Assembly (NCBI GenBank): GCA_028023455.1
Contig: JAQFVV010012418.1
Coordinates: 9,481,244 to 9,545,243, forward strand
Direction of reading: 5' to 3'
DNA: 64,000 nucleotides
DNA from: Epiperipatus broadwayi
Taxonomy: Eukaryota; Onychophora; Udeonychophora; Euonychophora; Peripatidae
A program made the position numbers and the translations under genes. Positions 13,122 to 22,240 of this stretch are shown in pieces. Below the pieces are notes generated by a model. It searched no databases and was not told the DNA's origin. It saw only the letters and a program-made list of their open reading frames with translations. The number at the start of each line of letters is the position of its first letter. The stretch's first letter is position 1.

Positions 13122-13565
13122 TCAAGTTGTTGTATGCAAATTTATGCCAAACAACTCTGACCATCCATTTTTTTTTGAAATTGCAAAGCATGTATCTTTT
13201 CTATTTATAGCATTTATGTCACTAGCGATGAAGTAAGCTTCCTTAATTTTCATTTTGGCATCTTTTCTCTCAGTACACACTATCTCAGCCCTGGAGAGTT
13301 CAAATACATGATTGACTGCCTTTTGATGATCAACAAATCTGGAATTGCCTTCGTTTTTGTTTAGCAAACTGTTATATTCATATTTATGCTGAGACAATCT
13401 TACTGACTGTGGCCCGAGTTTCACCGTAATATATTTCTCTGCATCCTGCTTTAGGGCATGAATTTTTGTATATTATCTGTGGCATTGATTCTAGGTTTAT
13501 TTTATCCATAGTGTTATTAATTATTCTGTTTGTATTTGGCAGAGTTCTAAATCCTACTTTAAATT
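13122..13565 (-). pseudogene. Penelope-like element fossil, GIY-YIG endonuclease part
   Basis: On the minus strand this encodes the C-terminal part of a Penelope-like protein. It reads, in order, FKVGFRTLPNTN (linker, near 13535-13565), YKNSCPKAGCREIYYGET (near 13415-13470; the cysteine-containing lead-in and the YYGET form of the GIY-YIG motif), VRLSQHKYEYNS, HQKAVNHVF, EAYFIASDINAINRKDT and WSELFG. The Glu in KEAYFI corresponds to a conserved endonuclease position. The frame is open for 100 codons (13122-13424) but breaks upstream by frameshift. The RT domain is missing, and the sequence passes directly into an RZ1 repeat at 13566. Confidence 0.8.
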
Positions 13566-14045
13566 CATTATAAATATAGGGGATTTGAACTCAGACTTTC
13601 AAGCACCCACTAACTATCCATATTATCTGTTACAACTGATATACCTGACCACACACATGTAGAAAAGATAAATAATCATCATTATTCATATTTCATGCTA
13701 AACCAGCATTCATCAGTTGTTCCAGATTATCATCTCACACACACATATATAATCAGTGCTCAGTTTATATTATGATAGCAAATCTTCGCACTTTAATGGG
13801 CAGGCTTCAATCTACTGCAAACTCCAATTTTTCAGCCATCCATATTATTGAAAATCTGATGATGGAAAGCCCAAATCCCACACTGATGCCAACATTATTG
13901 TCATGCCCATGTTGATCTGAAGTCACTCTGATCCCTCAGTATATGATCTTATCCATTTAAATATACAGAAGAGGGAGGGCAGGATACAAGCTTCATATGT
14001 AAATATTTGAAAACCAGGCACTCTTCACAAACCTGGAGCTTAATT
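13566..14045 (-). repeat. RZ1 retrozyme-like repeat (ribozyme plus tRNA-like module)
   Basis: This is a copy of family RZ1, repeated at 26.1, 31.6, 33.4-34.4 and 53.9 kb. In minus-strand sense it consists of a body of about 300 bp, a hammerhead motif (13672-13732) and then a tRNA-like module ending GAGTTCAAATCCCC at about 13570-13583. The body has no coding capacity; shared landmarks are TGGCATCAG, GGGATTTGGG and AATCTGATGATGGAA in one or the other orientation. It abuts the Penelope fossil directly. Confidence 0.75.
13672..13732 (-). ncRNA. Hammerhead ribozyme motif, RZ1 family
   Basis: On the minus strand the core is intact: CTGATGA (complement of 13710-13716), stem II UGCU/AGCA with loop GGUUU, and GAAA (complement of 13691-13694). 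Distal stem I can pair AUAAUC with GAUUAU. Stem III and proximal stem I are degraded relative to other RZ1 copies (AUAUGAAU instead of AUACGUAU), so this copy is probably weak or inactive. Confidence 0.65.
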
Positions 14046-15540
14046 ATGTAATTTTTTAACAAAGTTTTTAGCCATGCTAGGGATGAGGATCGACATAGGT
14101 GTTGCTTATCTTCTTTGTTGTTATTCTGGGTTAAGTTTTTGTAGAAGAATTTGATTCTGTATTTTATAGAACATAAATTCTAATTGGTATGATGTTTTTA
14201 AAAAAATTACATTGTCAAATAACAGTATCTTTTAAAGTGAAACCAAATAATGAAGACTATCAGACTTATGTAATATTACTAATTTCAAAAGCGAGACTTT
14301 ATGACTATCTAGATTATATAAGAAGTACTTTAGTGCTATAAATATTTTTGAATTAAAATAAAAGTTTTAGGACTGCTGCACAAAAAATATTACAAAGAAT
14401 CAATGAATATATCCATTTATAATTGTGCATTTTTTATTTGGATGTAATATCTGCTAAACGTACCAAATAAATTTAATTGAATTATTATTATTTTGCTTTC
14501 ACTATATATCACATATCATGGTAGTTAATTAATATTGAATTATGAACTTGCAAATCTTCAATTATGTAACATTTGATTTTATTTACAGGTGCAGAGATAG
14601 TATGTAATTTATATCGTAAGGATTTTTCATCTTAACACATGCGCTATACTGTTTATAATATCTCAACGATGTGAGGAAACTCAAACTAAACTCGGCAAAA
14701 CATCACTGAGATATAAATAAACAGTACAATTAATGGATAAAATTGATAATTTTTGTATTGAATAAATGTATCTTTAAGTATTAATTATTTATTTAAAATG
14801 TCTAATTAAAAACACAGTTTGAAATAAAAATTTGAAATCAAATTTAACATGTCAACTGTAAAATTTTATTAACTTGTATCTAGTCAGTTTTAATTCTTGA
14901 AAACTATAAATTGTTTTTGATTAACTTTGATTGTTCACAGTTTTTTAAAATGGCAACATGGGGATCTTATATTTCAAATTTCAGCTGACATTTTATGGTT
15001 ACACGTTCAAAATTTTATGATTTTTTAATTAAAAAAAATATTAGTTTTCAAATCAAGAGTTGCTCTTCAAATTGTGTTTATTTTTTTAGTATCTAATGGT
15101 TTTTTAAAATGATTTGCTTAAACAAAATTGACATTAACACTTGAAATTATTTTTAAAAATTTGGACAGTTTTACTTATTAATATGTTGGATACATATTTT
15201 CATTATTAAAACATTTTAATAAGATATTTCAAATTACATTTTGCATTATGATATGAAATGTATAGATGTTATTTTTAGATTTTTAACTACCAGCTATCTA
15301 CTACTATACTAAAATATATAGAACTATAGTAAGCTGAATTAAAATTATTTGGTGTAATTTCATAAAAAAAAAAAATTGCTTGATTAACTTACTATTAAGA
15401 TTTATGTGTAAATAAACATGATAAAACAAAAACACTTGTATTATTATTTATTGTCTTTTATATTTGAGAAATTTTCAAAGTTTAATTTATTATGTTTTTA
15501 ATAAAGTCTTTGTTAAAAACACAGTCACTAAATAGTATTT
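14046..15540. other. Non-coding AT-rich DNA
   Basis: I see no gene. An exon-like look at 14590-14622 (polypyrimidine tract, AG, short frame, GTAAGG) was examined and not supported. The rest is A- and T-rich. Confidence 0.5.
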
Positions 15541-15776
15541 TTTACTGTGTAATTTTCACTACATTACTCTCAAGCAAGATAGGGACTGATTTCTATCCAC
15601 TTTTAATACCTTATGGAGGGATATAATTATAAACATATGACCAAAGACATGTGAAAAAGATATATAATCCTCAATATGCACAGTTCATCCAGACCACAAT
15701 CTCTTGCACATATCTTTATCATTGTTCATTATATATATATATAATCACTAGATGGATCTTTATCAATAGCTCACTA
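15541..15776 (-). repeat. RZ2 repeat fragment without ribozyme
   Basis: This matches the RZ2 units at 17.9-19.1 kb. The shared text includes GCAAGATAGGGACTG, a TCCACTTTTA segment, GGAGGGAT and ACATGTGAAAAAGAT. The ribozyme core is deleted: between the stem III region (CAATATGCACA) and the CAATCTCTTGCACAT region most of the hammerhead is missing. It directly borders the RZ4 foldback. Confidence 0.7.
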
Positions 15777-15831
15777 ACAAGCTTTGTTTACATAAATGCT
15801 GAAAGAGATAGAATTCAGTATCTCTTTCGTT

Positions 15832-15890
15832 GTCTCCAACCTTTAGACCATGGTTTCGAGCCAGTTGGCCCACATCAGTAAAGGGTAGGA
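15832..15890 (-). ncRNA. Hammerhead-like ribozyme, RZ4 family, left arm
   Basis: On the minus strand the motif reads CCUUUA, CUGAUGU, stem II GGGCC/GGCUC with loop AACU, GAAA, stem III ACC/GGU around AU, then C (GUC cleavage triplet) and UAAAGG, which pairs perfectly with CCUUUA as proximal stem I. Distal stem I can pair GUCU..CC with GGAGAC. The one deviation in the core is U in place of the conserved A of CUGANGA. The positions are the complements of 15872-15878 (CUGAUGU) and 15854-15857 (GAAA). Confidence 0.65.
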
Positions 15891-16264
15891 AGACTAGAAA
15901 CTAGATCTAAATACCAACTCTACAATCAGCATTTATGAAACACGTTTTTGTCAGCTTGAAAGCATGAATTTTTCAGATATGTAAATATCTTCAAATCCAG
16001 TCAAACAAATTAGATAGTTATATGGGTCTGAATTCAGTTCAGTTTCACCATATAGTAAAAGCCTTGAAGGTTTTTACAATGATTTAGATTGCAGAGGCTT
16101 TTACTATATGGTGAAACTGAACTGAATTCAGACCCATATAGCTATCTAGTTTGTTTGACTGGATTTGAAGATATTTACATATCTGAAAAATTCATGCTTT
16201 CAAGCTGATAGAAATGTGTGTCATAAATGATGATTGTAGAGTTGGTATTTAGATCTAGTTTCTA

Positions 16265-16328
16265 GTCTTCCTAACCTTTACTGACATGGGCCAACTAGCT
16301 CGAAACCAGGGTCTAAAGGTTGGAGACA
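16265..16328 (+). ncRNA. Hammerhead-like ribozyme, RZ4 family, right arm
   Basis: This is the inverted partner of the left-arm motif: CCTTTA then CTGACAT (16281-16287), stem II GGGCC/AGCTC, GAAA (16302-16305), CCAGGGTC and TAAAGG. It shares the A-to-U change at the end of the CUGANGA box with the left arm and has an additional G-to-A change in that box, so it is likely weaker. Proximal stem I (CCUUUA/UAAAGG) remains perfect. Confidence 0.55.
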
Positions 16329-16439
16329 ACGAAAGAGATATTGAATTCTATCTCTCTCAGCATTTATGTAAACAAAGCTTGTGATGTGATGTGATGTACT
16401 GTGGCTTCTCCTTAAACAAAGTCAAGAATATCTGAGCAA

Positions 16440-17620
16440 TTATGCCCAGATAAACCCGTTAGCCACTTAATTTTCCATTCCCCACTCTGTTTTCTCATAT
16501 TCTGCTCCATCCCATTTCCACAACATAATCTTTGTCAACTCTATAGCCTTAATATCTAATTCCCTCTTATCTTTTCCGAAACCCAGCATAAAAATCAATA
16601 ATTCACTTTCTGTATAATCACTTTTTTCTAATTTATTCTTCCATAACTTCATTATATGTACCCTTTCTGTTTTCAAACATTTACATTCAATTAACAAGTG
16701 CCTAATATTTTTTATTCCTTTCTTATATAATTTACAAAATAAATCACCCATATTTTCCCATTTACATGTATATTCTCTTTTAGCTAAAGATCCCATTCGA
16801 GCCTTAAACAATAAACTACTTTCCTTACTATTCTGTTTATTTCTATATATATTTAAACTCTTTTTACTCTCCATACTATTTTTCTATCTCTCTAACTCCC
16901 TATTCTTTATTAATAAATCTATTCTTTTATCCCATTCCTTACTACTATAACACTCATCAATCCTCTTAACACAATCATCCCATCTTTTGTACGAATATAC
17001 CGATATAAATTTTTTATCCAAATCCTTTGCATACTGTATTATCTTTCTCACCCATCTTGTTACCTGCCCTTTACTCCTAATGTAATTAACTTTTATTATC
17101 CATAAACTGCAATCTACCAAACATTTTCATTTTACTTTTTGCATCTCTCATATGAAAACTTGACCATCCCATTTCTCCTTGAATTGCCTCCTTTGCTGTC
17201 CATACATCTGCATCCAATGCATGTCTTCCTACTTCCCTTTGAACTTTTTCTAAATAATCTAATACCCCTTTACTAACACAATGCATCATTACCATATGTT
17301 AATCCTGCTACTGCAACTCCCTTCCATATAATTCTAGCTACATCATATTTATTATATGAAAACAATGTTAATTTCTTTATCAATCCCTTTTTTTTCTTTG
17401 CTTCCTTTATCAATTTTTTCTCCCATTCATCCAAATAATTTTTCTGATTACTTAAAAATAATCCCCAAATAACTATATCTATTCACCACACTTAACTTAA
17501 TATCTCCCAATAAAAATTCTACATCTTCTCTTTCTCCAGTATTAACCATCATTATACTTGATTTTTCTTCACTAAATTTAATCCCCATTTCTTTACCCAC
17601 CCTTGCACATGTCATCTAGT
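16440..17620 (-). pseudogene. LINE 3' fragment (RT thumb and C-terminal domain)
   Basis: The minus strand encodes the end of a non-LTR retrotransposon protein, split into frames. In order it reads MGIKFSEEKSSIMMVN and LGDIKLSVVNRYSYLG (17455-17600; the YLG thumb motif), a VAGLTYGNDA-like segment near 17280-17320, then KVQREVGRHALDADVW and AIQGEMGWSSFHMRDAKSK (17135-17250), and a C-terminal domain with a Cys/His knuckle-like pattern, FCKLYKKG..IRHLLIECKCL (16680-16745). The last frame stays open for 135 codons (16467-16874). The clade is not the same as the RTE element at 35 kb. The A-rich tail is not obvious, and the 5' portion is missing. Confidence 0.75.
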
Positions 17621-17675
17621 GATCATAAAATGCAAGCTAAGAGCAAGTTACAAAATTTATAACTTGTTTTGTTTA

Positions 17676-17793
<118 letters not shown>

Positions 17794-18059
17794 TGATAGC
17801 AAATTACTATAGTTTAATTGATAAGTATCAAATGTGCTTCGTGCACAATTTTGACACAAATCTGCTAATGAAACTATATTATTAATTTTTATTAGCCGTT
17901 CATTAAACTAGAGGTTATCTAATAATGAAAAATTTCTGCAATGTAATTTCCACCACATAACTCTTAATGCAAGATAGGGACTGGTTTTTATCCACTTTTA
18001 GCATCTTGTGGAGGGATGAAATTATAAACATATGATCATAGACATGTGAAAAAGATCTA

Positions 18060-18115
18060 TGATCTCCAAGATGCATATTTTGTGCTGAACCAGCACTCAT
18101 CAATTGACTCAGGCC
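18060..18115 (-). ncRNA. Hammerhead ribozyme motif, RZ2 unit 1 (mutated)
   Basis: On the minus strand: TTGATGAG instead of CTGATGAG, stem II UGCU/AGCA with loop GGUUC, AAAA instead of GAAA, stem III AUAUGCAU, C, then UUGG as the stem I strand. The two core substitutions should inactivate it, while the helices are kept. Confidence 0.6.
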
Positions 18116-18407
18116 ACAAACACATATCTTTTGACATTGTTCAGTATATATGTATAGATAACAAATTTCTACAGTTTAATTGATATGTGTCAAATAGGCT
18201 GCCTTTTGACATAAATGACTTAATGATAATATATTAATAATTTTTATTAGTCATTTTTAGACTAGAGATTCAATAATGAATAATATTTCTGTAGTATAAT
18301 TTTCACTGTACCACTATAAGGCAAGATAGGGAGTGATTTTTATCTACTTTTAACATGTTGTGAAGGGATGCATTTATAAACATATGACAAAGAATGTGAA
18401 AAAGATC

Positions 18408-18468
18408 TATGATCCCCAAGATGCACATTTTGTGTTGAACCAGCACTCATCAGTTAGCCTAGGCCATA
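18408..18468 (-). ncRNA. Hammerhead ribozyme motif, RZ2 unit 2 (mutated)
   Basis: On the minus strand: CTGATGAG intact, stem II UGCU/AACA with one broken pair, CAAAA in place of TGAAA, stem III AUGUGCAU, C, then UUGGGGAUC as the 3' strand of stem I. The lost G of GAAA probably abolishes cleavage. Confidence 0.6.
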
Positions 18469-18865
18469 ATCTCTTACATATATCTTTATTAATGTTCAGT
18501 ATATATATATAGGAAATTACTACAGTTTAATTGATGTGCATCTTGGGATCATAGATTTTTTTTACACACTTTTGGTTGTATATTTATAATTATATCCTTC
18601 CACAAGGTGTTAAAAGTGAATAGAAACCAGTTCATACCTTGCATGAATGGTGTAGTGACAATTATACTACAGAAATATTATTCATTATTGGACAATCTCT
18701 AATCTAATGAATAACTAATAAAAATTATTAATATACTTTCATTAAGTGATTTGTGTCAAAGTTGTGAGGACAGCACATTTGACACTTATTAAATTAAACT
18801 GTAGTTATTTACTATCTATCTATATATATACTGAACAATGCTAAAGATATGTGTAAGAGATTGTG

Positions 18866-18925
18866 ATCTGGGTTAACTGATGAGTGCTGATTCAGCATGA
18901 AATGTGCATCTAGGAGAGCATAGAC
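18866..18925 (+). ncRNA. Hammerhead ribozyme, RZ2 unit 4 (core intact)
   Basis: This copy has every core element: CTGATGA at 18877-18883, G, stem II UGCU/AGCA with loop GAUUC, GAAA at 18899-18902, stem III AUGUGCAU and C at 18910. Stem I next to the core is weakened (GUUAA against UAGG rather than GCCAA against UUGG). It is the best-preserved catalytic core of RZ2 in the window. Confidence 0.7.
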
Positions 18926-19221
18926 CTTTTATAACATATCTTTGGTCATATGTTACATCCATCTACAAGATGCTGAAAATGAATAGAACCAGTCCCTACT
19001 TTGTGTGAGAGTGGTATAGTGAAAATTATACTACAGGAATATTATTTATTACTAGATAATCCCTAGTCTAATGAATAACTAATAAAAATTATTAAAATAC
19101 AATCACTAAATCTATAATGAGTAAAAACTACAACAATAACTAACGGTTAAAAGCAAAGACAATCACCATAAGCATTCCCAAATGATCAATCTACAATGAA
19201 AATATTGACTATGAGTTAGAG

Positions 19222-20417
19222 CAGAGATGGCCAAAATTTTAGATGTCGGTGGGTGACCTTTTTTGTGAAAGTTTACCTGAGGGTGATACATTTTTTTTAG
19301 GGCTTTGAATTGGAAATCAGAAAAAAAAAAACATTATTTTTGTCAGAGTGAAAACTGGAATGGAAAAAAGTAATGGTTCGAAGTCCTGTTTTTTTAAGAA
19401 TGTACTTATGAATGTTATTATTTTTTTTTTGAGGGCTTTTTAGGTATTCGCAAATATTGGTGACATTTTTGGAAGATACGAAAAGTTGAAGACATCTTAC
19501 CTCAGCTCCCTCTAGTATTACAAATTGTCTATGTCACTTTATAAAATATTCATTAAATTACAATTATTAAATTACCTATAAATAATTATTTTCTACAGCT
19601 GGTCCTGAATTAAAAAAAAAAAATCACGAAAATATACAAAATTAAAGTTAATCAATCAATATTTTTACCAAAATATAACATCATGAATTTATTTTTTGAT
19701 TTTTATAAATTTTTTTTTTTTTGTATTTTTTGATACACTGGTATAATTAATAAGCAAATACAAGTAAGGAAATTAAAAACACCCCCACCCTTCCTAGTGT
19801 GGAGTCAAAAATTTTCTACAGAGAAAAAAATTACATAACAAAAATAATATTTTACAAAACTTCTCTGTTTCTGTACCTTGGAAAAATCTTCACATCTTCT
19901 CTACTAACAGTCTTTACAATAATTAGACATAAAGTTCATTTCTTGCTTTGACACCTATTTTATTTTGTAGATAGGAAGAAGTCCTGTTTTCTTTCTAAAT
20001 CTCATTGAGGATTATTTGCTAGTTAGATTAAGTGTTTTAAAAACTTCACAACTTTTTTGTTTTAAAGTCAGTTCATTAAAATCCTTGTTTCTCCAGGACA
20101 AGTTATTTCCATTTCTCCTTGGGAAAATGACAATTAAATATTTCTAAAAATTTTAGCTCTCATGTTACACAAAAATAATTTAATTCTTTTTATCTTCTTC
20201 CAGCCTGGGTTTATTTTTGAGATTCGACAATAGCAACAGGTGTTATTTTAAATTTAACTATTTTAAAACTAGAATTGTAAATTTTTATTTTTTTAATTTT
20301 TTTTAATTTTTTTATATTCAAGTCAGCTCTGAATTTATCACTATAATTTGTCAGTATTCATATCAGCTTCACAATTGACTTCCAGAGACCTTGTGGTCAA
20401 TATCTTGGCCACCCCTG
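19222..20417. mobile_element. hAT-type DNA transposon, non-autonomous
   Basis: The ends are inverted repeats: CAGAGATGGCCAAAATTT at 19222 and the complement of TTGGCCACCCCTG ending at 20417, matching the CAGGGGTGGCCAA-type ends of hAT elements. Direct repeats of 8 bp flank it, AGTTAGAG (19214-19221) and AGTTAGAA (20418-20425), as expected for hAT insertion. The 1196-bp interior shows no transposase frame, only poly-A and poly-T runs and unassigned DNA, so it depended on a transposase made elsewhere. The left end has drifted from consensus. Confidence 0.85.
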
Positions 20418-20442
20418 AGTTAGAACATTCAAAGAGTTGCCA

Positions 20443-20570
20443 GTCAAGTGAATCTATAATAAATAGTAAGTAACAACTTATTTAGGAAGAAGGTTAAGCA
20501 AATATGTCAGTCAAATAAGTCTATAATAAGTAAACATCAGCTTATTTAGGAAGAAGGTTAAGCAAATAAT
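20443..20570. repeat. Tandem duplication, about 64-bp unit, two copies
   Basis: CTTATTTAGGAAGAAGG occurs at 20477 and 20541, a period of 64 bp, with matching flanks (TCTATAATAA upstream, TTAAGCAAAT downstream). It is non-coding. Confidence 0.8.
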
Positions 20571-21990
20571 GCAAATCATTGGAAAAACCAACAAAGTAAT
20601 AATCATAATCATTTTAAATTAGTTCAGTGTCATTGGTTGGAAAAAGACATATCATAGAAAGTATAAAAAAAAAAGTTAAAATGAAATTTCAATTTTAGAT
20701 ATTCAAAAAATAAATTGTATTGAAAATATTATTTTTTGGACTGCATATATATACTAGAGGGATGTAAATATTATAAATGCCATTTTTTTTATTGATAGAA
20801 TTTGTAGACTGAAGCATTTATAGGTTTAAGAACTAAAAAATCATTTTTGCAAAGACAAGGTTATTTCAGATAAATGGTTTTGTTTAACCAAATACACTTC
20901 TTTGATGTTGTGGATGTGCCTTGCGTGTTTTGGTAGAGTTGTACAATAGTGGACTCAGAAGCTGATTGTCTGTCCATTGATTTAATATTATATAACCTTC
21001 TCAACAATAAACTATTCTATTATTATTTTATATGAAGTTCAGAATGTTAAAGCTATCTTACAGCATCTTGCAATAATACAAGATAGGAAATGTGTTTCAA
21101 AGTAGTTTCTGAACAGTTGCAAGATTTAATATATAATTATTAGTTTGGTCGATCATTAAATATAAGATTATGCATATTTGTCTGACATTTAACCTCAAAA
21201 TGTTTTATTTAATCATAGAATGTCATGATTAAGTTGCTAAATATAATGAAAAAATTTCTTTATTGAATATGTTTTTCAGAGTTATGTTAAAATTGTAGGA
21301 GTTTCAAATGATGTTGAACAATATGTTAATTGAAGAGAATTCTGCACAATGTGATAATGAGATTTGTTCTCTGTGAACATTATTATCATCTTTTTAAATA
21401 ACCATCATGGAATACTCATTTCCTAAGACAATTAAAGCCAATTATTCAATTCTTTAATAGGTTTATAAATATAAATAATAGCAATCAACCTTTAAGCAAT
21501 CAATAATTTCAACCTGTATTATCACTATTATTGTTAAAGGAGGTTGCCTTGACTACAGATTGAGATTATTAATAGCTTAAAGGTTGATTGTTAATGCTTA
21601 TTTGCTTTATGAGATGTTTGGAATTGAAAATTGTTTAATTTGCTTGATTATCATGATTATGTTTTTATGAATGTGATATTACCAGAGAATTTCCATTGAC
21701 CGCTGAGCACAGTGGACAGTTAACATGAAGTCACAAAAACTAATGGGATTATATTGTTAGAAATAGTTTTGAAAATTAACTAATAGTTCAGAATAGTAAA
21801 TAGAAAAATTAGGAAGGACAATTAATCAAATGTGATTACTTTTGTAGATTAGTACAGCCAATAAGTATATGAACATTGCAATAAGTTTTACAAAATATAT
21901 CTTAAGAACAAATTTAAAGTAAAGATGGGAAAGAATAATAATAAAAAAAGGGTATTCTGTTATAAAGATGTACTATGTCATAATTGATAA
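20571..21990. other. Non-coding AT-rich DNA
   Basis: I see no gene. A short inverted match (AGCAATCAACCTTTAAGC near 21480 against GCTTAAAGGTTGATTG near 21575) makes a hairpin of moderate size. Confidence 0.5.
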
Positions 21991-22240
21991 ATTTGTTTTA
22001 GAAGTTTTATTTTTGGATATGGATGGTAGACCAAGAAGAATTATTTCTTAAGACAGAGAAGAAAAAGTTATTTAATTCTCAGAGGGAATCACTAATTACT
22101 GATAGATTCAATTCAATTTGTTTTAGAAGTTATATTTTTGGATATGGCTGATAGTCTAAGAAGAGCTATTTTTTAAGACATAGAAAAAAAAGTTATTTAA
22201 TTTTCAGAGGGCATCACAAATTACTGATAGATTTCATTAA
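21991..22240. repeat. Tandem duplication, 125-bp unit, two copies
   Basis: ATTTGTTTTAGAAGTT begins at 21991 and again at 22116. The shared text continues through TTTTTGGATATGG, AAGTTATTTAATT and TCACTAATTACTGATAGATT-like sequence, with scattered substitutions. It is non-coding. The divergence suggests an old event. Confidence 0.85.

Larger units (their letters stand above)
15777..16384. repeat. RZ4 foldback: 289-bp inverted arms each with a hammerhead
   Basis: Two arms, 15777-16065 and 16095-16384, are nearly perfect reverse complements around a loop of about 29 nt. The inner ends are ACTATATGG/CCATATAGT, and the outer ends are a CAAGCTTTGTTTAC-type segment and its complement. Each arm contains one hammerhead-like motif, on the minus strand in the left arm and on the plus strand in the right arm. 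There is no coding potential. It looks like a head-to-head pair of a small ribozyme-bearing retroelement, or a foldback formed during insertion. The outer boundary is approximate. Confidence 0.85.
17885..19110. repeat. RZ2 cluster: tandem dimer facing an inverted tandem dimer
   Basis: Four units of family RZ2 lie here. Two are in minus-sense orientation (17885 to about 18530) with a period of about 350 bp, measured from AAGATAGG at 17971 and 18323 and CAGCACTCAT at 18091 and 18441. Two are in plus-sense orientation (about 18530-19110) with a period of about 363-368 bp, measured from TGTGCATC at 18535 and 18903. Each unit has or had one hammerhead; the first plus-sense unit retains only its 3' half (TGTGCATCTTGGGATCAT). 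Tandem units with one ribozyme each are the pattern expected from reverse transcription of a circular or multimeric ribozyme RNA. No coding potential. Confidence 0.85.

Noticed and set aside
14590-14625. Exon-like stretch (TTTACAG, short frame, GTAAGG)
   Set aside because: About 30 bp long, no similarity to MLH1 or another known protein, and such patterns are frequent in AT-rich introns.
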